A stretch of DNA of 7,412 bases from an uncultured Candidatus Saccharibacteria bacterium (GCA_947253995.1 CAMYBM010000022.1:1-7412); one strand, 5' to 3'; counted from the stretch's first letter, positions 1 to 7,038 are shown. The notes: generated by a model not told the origin, from the letters alone. A program made the numbers and translations.

Positions 1-488
1 GCAAAGGGCGTGGTATGCGCCCAGAAAAAGCTTGCACTGCTTGTGGCGGCGATGGTTTAGTGCGCGGTCGGAGTAGTTTTAAAGTCAAGATTCCTGCCGG
101 CGTAGATGAGGGTACTGTTATTCGAATTGCTGGGCGGGGCGAAGCCGCACAGAATGCCCCGCGGGGTGATCTTTATTTGGTGATTCACGTCAAGCCGCAC
201 AAACAATTTACCCGTGAGGGGGATCTAATTTTGAGTAACGTTACCATTAATATGGTTGATGCTGCGCTTGGCTGTGAAGTTGAAGTGAGCACGATCGATG
301 GTCCTCTAGTAATGAAGGTACCGGCTGGTACGCAGTCGGGGACTGATTTTAAGTTGTCTAATCATGGTGTGCCGCGTAATGGCGGTAGGTCTCGTGGTGC
401 TCAAATAGTAACCGTACACGTTACGACACCAACTAGATTAAATCGTAAGCAAAAAGAATTGCTTAAAGCATTTAAAGATCTTGTCTAG
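1..488 (+). CDS. dnaJ: Molecular chaperone DnaJ (Hsp40), C-terminal part, 5' end outside window
   Basis: This is the 3' part of dnaJ, the cytoplasmic J-domain co-chaperone that delivers unfolded clients to DnaK and stimulates its ATPase. The reading frame is open from the left edge. Bases 1-2 (gc) fit the end of a Cys codon, followed by KGRG, which would complete the third CxxCxGxG zinc motif. The fourth motif, CTACGGDG, is whole (Cys codons at 33-35 and 42-44). After it come the C-terminal beta-sandwich domains, with the family-typical VKIPAGVDEGTVIRIAGRGE, GDLYLVIHV, ALGCEVEVSTIDG and the ending LNRKQKELLKAF. The J domain, Gly/Phe region and first two zinc motifs lie upstream of the window. 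The first ATG visible (15-17) is internal, not a start. The gene ends with TAG, 40 bp before ileS, with no hairpin terminator in between, so readthrough into ileS is possible. Confidence 0.96.
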   Translation, partial: KGRGMRPEKACTACGGDGLVRGRSSFKVKIPAGVDEGTVIRIAGRGEAAQNAPRGDLYLVIHVKPHKQFTREGDLILSNVTINMVDAALGCEVEVSTIDGPLVMKVPAGTQSGTDFKLSNHGVPRNGGRSRGAQIVTVHVTTPTRLNRKQKELLKAFKDLV

Positions 489-512
489 CTGCGCTACTGG
501 ATAACTGGGGCG

Positions 513-521
513 TGCTATAAT
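513..521 (+). promoter_or_regulatory. Extended -10 promoter element upstream of ileS
   Basis: The sequence TGCTATAAT is a perfect extended -10 element (TGn plus TATAAT at 516-521). No good -35 hexamer lies 16-18 bp upstream, which is common for extended -10 promoters. The last base of the -10 is 7 nt from the ileS ATG, so the expected transcription start falls at or next to the A of the start codon (about 528-529). Confidence 0.6.
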
Positions 522-528
522 GTAAAGT

Positions 529-3500
529 ATGAAATTTACAGCTGGATCGCGGCGTCGCGCGCATGAATATGAGAAAGACATCATAAAGCAGTGGAAGGAG
601 CGTAATACTTTTAGACGCTCGATTGAGTTACGTGATCCAGCTAACCCGTATGTATTCTATGACGGCCCTCCATTTATTACTGGAGTGCCTCATCATGGTA
701 CGTTGCTTAGTTCAATTATTAAGGATGCCGTGCCACGCTATTGGACGATGCGGGGTAAGCGAGTTGAGCGTGTATGGGGCTGGGATTGCCATGGTCTGCC
801 GGCGGAAAACTTTGTCGAAAAACAACTAGGCATTGTTGATCGCCGTCAGATTGTAGTAAATCCAGATCAGCCAGCCGTCTTAGATAAGTCAGGCGAGCCT
901 TTGCCCACAATATCGCTAGCAAAATACATCGAAACAGCGCGTGACTCGATGATTGCTAACAGCGAAGCTTGGGAAGGCGTTATCGATCGTATTGGACGCT
1001 GGGTCGATTTTAAGGGCGCGTACCGCACCATGAATAAAGATTACATGGAAAGCGTATGGTGGGCGTTCAAACAACTTTATCAGGCTGGAAAGATTTATGA
1101 GGGCGAGAAAGTTCTCATGTATGATACAAAGTTTGCTACTCCAGTATCAAAAGCTGAAGTAACAATGGATAATGACGCTTATCAAACTGTAACTGATCCA
1201 AGCGCTTTCGTCAGGTTTAAGTTGCGCGACGATGAAGCCAGGCGTTCAGGGCTGCCAATCGGTACCGCAATGTTGGCTTGGACAACGACGCCTTGGACGC
1301 TGCCCGCTAATCTAATGTTGGCGGTAAATGTTGACATGACATATTGTCTGGTTAACTGTGCCGGGGAGCATTTGGTAGTAGCTAAATCTTGCTTGGCCCA
1401 AACTTTTCAAGATGAGAAGCACCAGCCGATTGCTTATGATGTAGAACAAGAATTTACGGGTGATAAACTAGTTGGGCTAAAGTATCAACCGCTAGATACT
1501 GGATCGACTTGGCCAGCAGATACCAAGATCCACCAGATTTATGCGGCAGATTTTGTGTCAACTGATTCTGGTACTGGTATCGTGCATATAGCCCCAGCTT
1601 ACGGCGAAGACGACTTTAAGCTGGCGCAGAGTCTAGGAATTAAAGCTTTTCACGTGATTGATGATAATGGCTATTACTCTGATACTAATTATAAAGGACG
1701 TGAGGTTTGGTCAAATAACAAGTTTGTTGCTAAAGATTTAAGAGAACGTGGTGCTATTTGGCAGATTCGTTACATTCAGCATGAATACCCGTTTAACCCG
1801 CGCTCAAAGCAACGAATTATGTATCGCGCTATTCCGTCGTGGTTCTTTAACATTCAAGATGCAAAGCCTTTACTGTTTGCGCAAAATGAGAATATTAACT
1901 GGTTCCCACCGCACCTAAAGCACGGTCGTTTTATGAAAAATATCGAGCAAGCGCCAGACTGGAACTTAAGCCGAGATCGTTTTTGGGCGGCAGCTATGCC
2001 GGTGTGGAAAGGTGATCAAGGCGCGGTCGTTGTCGTAGGATCTTATGATGAATTAGAGAAGTTGAGCGGGTGTCGTCTTGAAGATTACCATCGGCCATGG
2101 ATTGATGCCGTAAAAATTTATGGTGATAAGTTGGATGAGGCAACGCGTAAGAAATATGGCATTAAGCCAGGTGAAGTTTTAACACGAATTGACAAGGTGC
2201 TAGACTGTTGGTTCGAGTCGGGATCAATGCCGTTTGCGCAATTACATTACCCATTTGAGAATAAGACTAAATTTGAACAAAGCTATCCAGCTGATTTTAT
2301 CGTAGAGTATATTGGCCAGGTGCGCGCTTGGTTCTACTACGTTCATGTAGTTAATACGGCATTGGCTGAAATTGGTGCGTTCGGTAAAGAGCGAGCTGAA
2401 GCCCCACATAAAAATGCGTTCAAGAACGTTATTACGACTGGTGTAGTTGCTGGCAATGATGGCCGTAAAATGAGCAAAAGCTTGGGTAACTTTACTGACC
2501 CAAATATTTTGATGGATCAATATAGCGCCGATTCCTTAAGGTTTTTGTTGCTAAGTTCGCCATTACTGAATGGTGAAGACTTTGCTTTAATGGACAAAGA
2601 TGTCTCCGATATTGCGCGTAAGTTGGCAATGGTGTGGAATATGTACGACTTCTTCACAACTTACGCTAGCGTAGACCAATGGGAATATACTGGCGGGGCT
2701 ATTCCGACAATTCAGCTTGATACCTTAACTCATCCATTAGATCGTTGGATTGTATCGCGAGTTCACGAGCTAACTACGCACATTAGTCAATTTATGGATG
2801 AATATAATATACCAGATGCACTAAGTGCCGTGCTACCGTTTTTGGATGATGCATCGAACTGGTACGTACGTCGTTCGCGTCGTCGTTTCTGGAAGAGTGA
2901 AGATGATGCTGACAAGGCCCAAGCCTACCAAACTATGCACTATACTTTGGTGCGGTTGAGTATGATATTGGCACCGTTTGTTCCATTTTTGGCTGAGGAG
3001 CTTTATCAAAGGCTCGCCGGTGGCGACTCGGTGCACTTGCTTGATTGGCCAACTGATAGCCCGGTTGACGAAAAGGTACTAGCCGACATGTCGCGCGTGC
3101 GTAGTTTAATTAACCAATGCTTGGCATTGCGGATGCACAAGGATGAAGCGAGCAATGAACAGCAAGTTAAGATTCGTCAGCCATTGGCATTTGCCAGTTA
3201 CTCGGGTAAGCGCCTTGATGCGGTTTATGAGCAGATGATGCGCGAGGAATTGAACGTTAAGCAGATTAAATGGGTCGAGGATCTGCGTAGCTATGAAAGC
3301 AATGCTTATGGCGTGCCAGTTAAAATTGACGATATTGAATCGCGACAGCTGTGGATAGAGCTTGATAAAACAGTTACTCCAGAGTTGGCTTGCGAGGGAC
3401 TGAGCCGCGAGATTATTCGCGCCGTTCAGAAAGCACGTAAGGCGGCGGGCTTGCAAGTTGACGATCGAATTAAGCTATGCATTATTGCAGAATCAAATGA

Positions 3501-3648
3501 GATCAAGCAAGCAACGCGCATCTGGCAAGATGCTATTATGCGTGAAGTTCTAGCTGTAGAATGGCTTGGCCGACCGGCTGACGGGTTTTATACTGAGCAA
3601 GCTAAAGCGAATGGTTTTCAGTTTACGGTCGCGCTAAAACGAGCGTAG
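529..3648 (+). CDS. ileS: Isoleucyl-tRNA synthetase, type 2 (IleS2-like)
   Basis: IleRS is a cytoplasmic class I synthetase that charges tRNA-Ile and hydrolyses mischarged Val-tRNA. At 1039 residues, with no C-terminal Zn-binding cysteine module, it fits the long type-2 (eukaryote-like) class rather than the type 1 of E. coli. Visible landmarks are DGPPFITGVPHHGT (residues 45-58, the HIGH region), GWDCHGLPAEN, the CP1 editing-domain Thr-rich motif TTTPWTLPAN (252-261), GTGIVHIAPAYGEDD (348-362), WFESG (561-565), KMSKS (647-651), and an anticodon-binding helical domain from about residue 730. The C-terminal tail has TPELACEGLSREIIRAVQKARK, usual for type 2. The HIGH motif is unusual: it reads HHGT, with Thr58 where the second His is expected. 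The ATG at 529 has no Shine-Dalgarno site and sits 7 nt after a perfect -10 box. Type 2 enzymes are known to be less sensitive to mupirocin; that property is not shown by this sequence. Confidence 0.96.
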   Translation: MKFTAGSRRRAHEYEKDIIKQWKERNTFRRSIELRDPANPYVFYDGPPFITGVPHHGTLLSSIIKDAVPRYWTMRGKRVERVWGWDCHGLPAENFVEKQLGIVDRRQIVVNPDQPAVLDKSGEPLPTISLAKYIETARDSMIANSEAWEGVIDRIGRWVDFKGAYRTMNKDYMESVWWAFKQLYQAGKIYEGEKVLMYDTKFATPVSKAEVTMDNDAYQTVTDPSAFVRFKLRDDEARRSGLPIGTAMLAWTTTPWTLPANLMLAVNVDMTYCLVNCAGEHLVVAKSCLAQTFQDEKHQPIAYDVEQEFTGDKLVGLKYQPLDTGSTWPADTKIHQIYAADFVSTDSGTGIVHIAPAYGEDDFKLAQSLGIKAFHVIDDNGYYSDTNYKGREVWSNNKFVAKDLRERGAIWQIRYIQHEYPFNPRSKQRIMYRAIPSWFFNIQDAKPLLFAQNENINWFPPHLKHGRFMKNIEQAPDWNLSRDRFWAAAMPVWKGDQGAVVVVGSYDELEKLSGCRLEDYHRPWIDAVKIYGDKLDEATRKKYGIKPGEVLTRIDKVLDCWFESGSMPFAQLHYPFENKTKFEQSYPADFIVEYIGQVRAWFYYVHVVNTALAEIGAFGKERAEAPHKNAFKNVITTGVVAGNDGRKMSKSLGNFTDPNILMDQYSADSLRFLLLSSPLLNGEDFALMDKDVSDIARKLAMVWNMYDFFTTYASVDQWEYTGGAIPTIQLDTLTHPLDRWIVSRVHELTTHISQFMDEYNIPDALSAVLPFLDDASNWYVRRSRRRFWKSEDDADKAQAYQTMHYTLVRLSMILAPFVPFLAEELYQRLAGGDSVHLLDWPTDSPVDEKVLADMSRVRSLINQCLALRMHKDEASNEQQVKIRQPLAFASYSGKRLDAVYEQMMREELNVKQIKWVEDLRSYESNAYGVPVKIDDIESRQLWIELDKTVTPELACEGLSREIIRAVQKARKAAGLQVDDRIKLCIIAESNEIKQATRIWQDAIMREVLAVEWLGRPADGFYTEQAKANGFQFTVALKRA

Positions 3649-3678
3649 CTGCGGAGGTATTTGCACATATTTGTGTTA

Positions 3679-3684
3679 TATGAT
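3679..3684 (+). promoter_or_regulatory. Possible -10 box for rpsO
   Basis: TATGAT matches five of six bases of the -10 consensus and lies 12 nt before the rpsO ATG, predicting a start near 3691 and a leader of only about 6 nt. A second five-of-six match, GATAAT at 3687-3692, is too close to the ATG to serve it. No convincing -35 is present at the right spacing, so this is a weak call. rpsO could also be transcribed from the ileS promoter. Confidence 0.3.
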
Positions 3685-3696
3685 AGGATAATAGAG

Positions 3697-3963
3697 ATGA
3701 TTACTAAAGAAGAGAAGTTAGCTGCAATGAAGTTGACCCAGTTACATGATAGTGATACTGGTTCGGCTTCGGCACAGGTTGCTATCTTGACTAAGCGGAT
3801 CAATGGCTTAACTGAGCATATGAAGAACAACAAGCACGACTATATGACTCGTCGTGGCTTGATTCAGCTAGTTGGTCGCCGCAAGCGCTTGCTGAAGAAT
3901 CTTGAGCAAGGTGACTTCGCGCATTACAAGAGCACAATTGAAGCGCTTGGCCTGCGCAAATAA
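3697..3963 (+). CDS. rpsO: 30S ribosomal protein S15
   Basis: S15 is a primary-binding 30S protein that contacts the central domain of 16S rRNA (helices 20-22) and helps form bridges to the 50S subunit. The product from ATG 3697 is 88 residues, the normal family length, and begins MITKEEK as S15 proteins usually do. Family hallmarks are DTGSASAQVAILTKRI (residues about 18-33), the KHDYMTRRGL segment where KDHHSRRGL is usual, GRRKRLLKNL, and the C-terminal LGLRK. An in-frame extension to TTG 3661 or GTG 3673 is open and would add 12 or 8 residues (a hydrophobic HIFVLYDRIIE-type stretch), but family conservation argues for 3697. The only strong GGAGG site upstream (3653-3657) is 39 nt from this ATG and so is not positioned for it. 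The gene lies 48 bp after ileS and is closed by an intrinsic terminator. Confidence 0.95.
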   Translation: MITKEEKLAAMKLTQLHDSDTGSASAQVAILTKRINGLTEHMKNNKHDYMTRRGLIQLVGRRKRLLKNLEQGDFAHYKSTIEALGLRK

Positions 3964-3975
3964 ATAGATAGCATT

Positions 3976-4004
3976 AAACCCTCCTAGCATAAAGGAGGGT
4001 TTTT
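3976..4004 (+). terminator. Intrinsic terminator after rpsO
   Basis: A perfect 10-bp stem is formed by AAACCCTCCT (3976-3985) and AGGAGGGTTT (3993-4002), with a 7-nt loop and a run of five T (4000-4004). It begins 12 nt after the rpsO stop codon. This is a textbook Rho-independent terminator and should separate rpsO transcription from pnp, at least in part. Confidence 0.92.
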
Positions 4005-4032
4005 GAGTTATGGCGCGATAGTTTGGTATAAT
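4003..4032 (+). promoter_or_regulatory. Promoter of pnp (-35 and extended -10)
   Basis: TTGAGT at 4003-4008 (four of six matches to the -35 consensus) is followed after 18 bp by a perfect TATAAT at 4027-4032, preceded by TGG, giving an extended -10. The predicted start is near 4039-4040. The -35 hexamer overlaps the T-run of the rpsO terminator by two bases, so termination and re-initiation are packed back to back. Confidence 0.75.
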
Positions 4033-4039
4033 ATAGATT

Positions 4040-4119
4040 ATTAACGTGTTGGCAGTGAAAATTGCTCAAGTAATAAGTATTAGTTGATCGATTTGCGCTA
4101 CTGACACAGAAAGGATTAT
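4040..4119 (+). other. Predicted 5' leader of pnp mRNA
   Basis: About 80 nt separate the predicted transcription start from the pnp ATG, the longest leader in the window. It contains an imperfect inverted repeat at 4067-4086 (CAA-G-TAAT paired with ATTA-G-TTG around an AAGT loop, one G-G mismatch), which is AT-rich and weak. No known riboswitch was recognised. In E. coli the pnp leader is the site of RNase III-dependent autoregulation; whether this leader acts similarly is unknown. Confidence 0.35.
4108..4115 (+). promoter_or_regulatory. Ribosome binding site of pnp
   Basis: AGAAAGGA lies just upstream of the pnp ATG, with 4 nt between AGGA and the start codon. The spacing is slightly short but usable. 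It supports ATG 4120 as the start and contrasts with ileS, which lacks such a site. Confidence 0.65.
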
Positions 4120-6240
4120 ATGACAAAAGTCATTCAAACAGGCAAAGAATTAATCAAATTATCTACGACCTGGTTGGGTCGAGAATTGATCGTTGAGGTC
4201 AACCGCGTTTGTTTTCGAACGCAGGCCTCGGTATTAGTTCACTATGGCGACACTACGGTTCTAGGTATTGCGCAAGTTGGCGACGTTAACCCAAACCTAG
4301 ATTATTTCCCGCTGTCGATTGATTACGAAGAGAAGTACTATGCAGCCGGCAAGATGAGTAGCTCACGCTTTATTAAGCGAGAGGGCAAACCGTCAGACGA
4401 GGCCGTACTAGTAGGGCGTCTGATCGATCGTCCAATCCGACCATTATTCCCAAAGGGGTATAAAAACGAGTGTCAGGTAGTTGCAACGGTGTTATCGATG
4501 GATCCGAACTTCCGCCCGGATGCCGTAGCGATGTTTGCCGCATCGACGGCTTTAATGTTGACGGGTGCGCCGTTTGATGGTCCAGTAGCAGGGTTACGTA
4601 TTGGTTTAACCGATCAGGGTGAATTTAAGGCATTCATGAGCCGTGACGAGTTGGCCGCCGGTAAGCTTGACCTATTTGTTGCCGGTGGGAAGCAAGGCAT
4701 AATGATGGTTGAGGCCGGCGCCAAAGAAGTGTCGGAAGACACGTTGGTAGACGCCTTCAAGTGGGCAGAGGCTAACATTCAACCAGCATTAGATCTGCAG
4801 CTTCAACTGAAAAAGTTGGTGAATCCAGAAGAATTGCCTTTTACGCTTGAGTTACCGGATGAAGCGATCCAAGCCGTAGTTGATAAATATATGGCAGACA
4901 AGTTAGGCGATGATTTACATCTACCATATCCGCAGCGTAATGAAAAGTTGAATGCGATTCGTCAAGAGTTTAAGGACTATTTTGCCGAAAAGTTAGGTGA
5001 AGCGGATTGGGAAGAGCAGAGTGCTGCCTATTGCGACGCGATGGAAACTGCAATCAAGAAGGATGTCCGGGCGGGCATTGTTAAACATGCCATTCGTCCA
5101 GATGGCCGAGCTTTAACTGAGATTAGACCATTGACATCAGAAGTAGCAGTGCTGCCAAGAGTGCACGGTTCGTCGTTATTTACACGTGGTCTTACGCAGG
5201 CTATGAATATCGTAACACTTGCCCCGCTATCAATGGCACAGTTGGTGGATACAATGGAGGTGTCGGATGGTACTCGACGTTATATACACCACTATAATGC
5301 ACCGGGCTATACAGTGGGAGAAATTAAACGCATGGGGACGCCGGGGCGCCGTGAAATTGGGCACGGCTATTTAGCAGAGCGGGCAATTTTGCCGGTGCTG
5401 CCGAGCGAAGAAGAATTCCCTTACGCGATCCGGGCAGTTACGGAGATCATGTCACAGAATGGGTCAACTTCGATGGCTGCTACTTGTTCATCGTGTTTGG
5501 CGTTGATGGATGCCGGCGTGCCAATCAAGCGACCAGTTTCTGGAGTGGCCATGGGCTTGATGATTGATGGTGATAAACATTACATTTTAACGGACATGGC
5601 CGATCAAGAAGACTTTGCCGGTGATATGGATTTCAAGTGTACTGGTACGAGCGATGGGGTTACTGCCCTGCAAATGGACATAAAAGTTCATGGCTTAACA
5701 ATAGATATTTTGCGTGAGGCTTTAATACGAGCGAAGCAAGCGCGAGCTGAAATTCTAGCAAATATGTTGCAAGCAATTAGTGCGCCACGCGATCATATTT
5801 CACCTTATGCCCCGCAGATTGAAAAGCTTGTTATTAGCCCAGATAAAATTGGCGCTGTAATTGGCAAAGGTGGTGAGACGATCAACAAAATTACTTCAGA
5901 GACCGGAGTTGATATTAATATTGGTGAAGACGGTTTAATTACATTTGCATCGAGCGATAAAGCTGCTATGCAGCGCGCTTTGGATTGGGTGCGTAGTCTG
6001 ACCGAGGAGCCTGAGGTTGGCAAAATTTATCGTGGCAAGGTGGTTAGCGTTAAAGATTTCGGTGCGTTTGTAAATATTATGCCGGGTATTGATGGCATGC
6101 TCCATGTTAGCAATATCGTTGAGCGGCGCATCAAGGATCCGTCAGAGGTTCTGCATGTCGGCGATATGATTAATGTCAAGTTGGAAGCAATCGACGGTAA
6201 GGGTCGTTTGAGCCTAGTCATGAAGGGCATTAAACAATAG
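4120..6240 (+). CDS. pnp: Polyribonucleotide nucleotidyltransferase (PNPase)
   Basis: PNPase degrades RNA 3' to 5' by phosphorolysis, releasing nucleoside diphosphates, and acts as a cytoplasmic trimer. The 706 residues match the usual bacterial length and domain order. The first RNase PH domain (about 14-145) has YFPLSIDYEEKYYAAGK and RLIDRPIRPLFPKGY. A helical linker follows, then the second, catalytic RNase PH domain (from about 325, IRPDGRALTEIRPL). The metal and catalytic residues of the E. coli enzyme are kept as Asp498, Asp504 and Lys506 in the EDFAGDMDFK motif. The KH domain has the GxxG loop IGKGG (581-585), and the S1 domain starts near Gly634 (KIYRGKVVSVKDFGAFV). Two family positions differ: RGLTQ at 356-360 where RGETQ is common, and SSSRFIKREG in place of PGGFFKREG. 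The gene has its own promoter after the rpsO terminator and probably carries the two downstream genes on its transcript. Confidence 0.97.
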   Translation: MTKVIQTGKELIKLSTTWLGRELIVEVNRVCFRTQASVLVHYGDTTVLGIAQVGDVNPNLDYFPLSIDYEEKYYAAGKMSSSRFIKREGKPSDEAVLVGRLIDRPIRPLFPKGYKNECQVVATVLSMDPNFRPDAVAMFAASTALMLTGAPFDGPVAGLRIGLTDQGEFKAFMSRDELAAGKLDLFVAGGKQGIMMVEAGAKEVSEDTLVDAFKWAEANIQPALDLQLQLKKLVNPEELPFTLELPDEAIQAVVDKYMADKLGDDLHLPYPQRNEKLNAIRQEFKDYFAEKLGEADWEEQSAAYCDAMETAIKKDVRAGIVKHAIRPDGRALTEIRPLTSEVAVLPRVHGSSLFTRGLTQAMNIVTLAPLSMAQLVDTMEVSDGTRRYIHHYNAPGYTVGEIKRMGTPGRREIGHGYLAERAILPVLPSEEEFPYAIRAVTEIMSQNGSTSMAATCSSCLALMDAGVPIKRPVSGVAMGLMIDGDKHYILTDMADQEDFAGDMDFKCTGTSDGVTALQMDIKVHGLTIDILREALIRAKQARAEILANMLQAISAPRDHISPYAPQIEKLVISPDKIGAVIGKGGETINKITSETGVDINIGEDGLITFASSDKAAMQRALDWVRSLTEEPEVGKIYRGKVVSVKDFGAFVNIMPGIDGMLHVSNIVERRIKDPSEVLHVGDMINVKLEAIDGKGRLSLVMKGIKQ

Positions 6241-6243
6241 AGT

Positions 6244-7038
6244 ATGGCCTGGTCGGTTATAACGGGTGGGAGTTCTGGCATAGGTCTTGAATTTGCGCAT
6301 CAGCTAGCTAGCCAGGGGCAGAATTTGGTGCTAATTGCGCGCAGTGCGGACGAACTTGAGTCGGTTAAGAAAAAGCTGCGATCAAATTATGCCGTTAAAG
6401 TTAAGACAATTGTGGCAGATTTGTCGAGAGCAGATCATATTGATCAAATAGCTGGTCTAATTCGGCGCATTAAAGAGCTAGACTACGTAGTAAATAATGC
6501 TGGCTTTGGTTTGCATTATCGGGCAGATGATTGTAGTAAATCTGTAGTTGCGCAGCAGCAAGCTGCTATTAGTGTAATGATTAGTGCGGTAATGACTCTG
6601 AGCTTGGCCGCTGTTAGCGCGATGCGTAGGCGCGGTAGGGGACATATCATTAACGTTTCATCAATTTCGGCGTGGCTGTTAGTCGGTAATTATTCAGCAA
6701 TTAAAGGCTACGTTTTGACTTATACGCGAGCGCTTAACTTGGTGTTGAAGGACAGCGGCATAACGGCGACAGCAGTGTGTCCGTCATGGGTACACACTAA
6801 TTTTCACCGTGCAATTGGAGCGCCTGAGCCAGCTATGCCTGAATGGTTGTATATGCCAGTTAACGAGCTAGTTAGTAAAACTCTTGCTGCAGTACAACAA
6901 GGTCGTTCTGAAGTTATTCCATCTGTAGTGTGGCGCGTCATTATTTGGTTTTTACAGCATGGTCCAGTTGGCTTGCAGAGGTACGTAACTAAAAAATATA
7001 TTGGTACAGGGAGTTATCGTGTGCGAATGCGAGACTAA
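6244..7038 (+). CDS. Short-chain dehydrogenase/reductase (classical SDR fold), substrate unknown
   Basis: This 264-residue protein is a classical-type SDR, a Rossmann-fold NAD(P)(H)-dependent oxidoreductase. The cofactor glycine motif TGGSSGIG (7-14) starts almost at the N-terminus. NNAG (84-87), INVSS (Ser139/140) and YSAIK (Tyr150, Lys154) follow. Arg33 in VLIARS, after beta-2, is compatible with NADP(H) preference (inference). Three departures are visible: Met112 sits where the tetrad Asn is expected, counted without gaps back from the RGRGHIINVSS segment; the Ser-to-Tyr loop is about three residues shorter than in relatives; and the usual CPG motif reads CPS. The C-terminus is hydrophobic then basic (WRVIIWFLQHGPVGLQRYVTKK in outline), as in membrane-associated members of this subgroup. 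It starts 3 nt after pnp with no clear Shine-Dalgarno site, so translational coupling is likely. It overlaps the acyltransferase gene by 20 nt, hinting at a role with lipids. Confidence 0.88.
   Translation: MAWSVITGGSSGIGLEFAHQLASQGQNLVLIARSADELESVKKKLRSNYAVKVKTIVADLSRADHIDQIAGLIRRIKELDYVVNNAGFGLHYRADDCSKSVVAQQQAAISVMISAVMTLSLAAVSAMRRRGRGHIINVSSISAWLLVGNYSAIKGYVLTYTRALNLVLKDSGITATAVCPSWVHTNFHRAIGAPEPAMPEWLYMPVNELVSKTLAAVQQGRSEVIPSVVWRVIIWFLQHGPVGLQRYVTKKYIGTGSYRVRMRD
7008..7013 (+). promoter_or_regulatory. Ribosome binding site deciding the acyltransferase start
   Basis: AGGGAG lies inside the end of the SDR gene, 5 nt before GTG 7019. It favours this GTG over the only other in-frame candidate, TTG 7001. 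An in-frame stop at 6986-6988 excludes any start further upstream. Confidence 0.6.

Noticed and set aside
490..499. Ten-base repeat TGCGCTACTG, also at 4094-4103, each shortly before a gene start
   Set aside because: Ten-base matches are expected many times by chance in 7.4 kb, the distances to the start codons differ, and neither lies at the same place relative to its promoter.
520..525. ATGTAA start-stop overlapping the ileS -10 box
   Set aside because: It lies upstream of the predicted transcript start and has no ribosome site, so it is most likely chance within TATAATG.
623..829. Alternative + strand frame within ileS
   Set aside because: It is fully contained in the conserved HIGH-region coding sequence of IleRS in another frame, with no protein-like features.
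3106..3456. Minus-strand open frame of 116 codons inside ileS, and similar minus-strand frames at 2242-2520, 6027-6281 and 6952-7179
   Set aside because: They lie antisense to well-conserved genes, resemble no family I know, and have no ribosome site or promoter of note. They are by-products of the coding sense strand.
4067..4086. Imperfect palindrome in the pnp leader as an operator or riboswitch
   Set aside because: It is short, AT-rich and mismatched, and matches no known element; it is kept only as a note in the leader entry.
6973..7002. Possible promoter before the acyltransferase gene (TTGCAG, 18 bp, TATATT)
   Set aside because: The -35 is poor (three of six), it lies inside SDR coding sequence, and the tight gene overlap makes co-transcription a simpler explanation.
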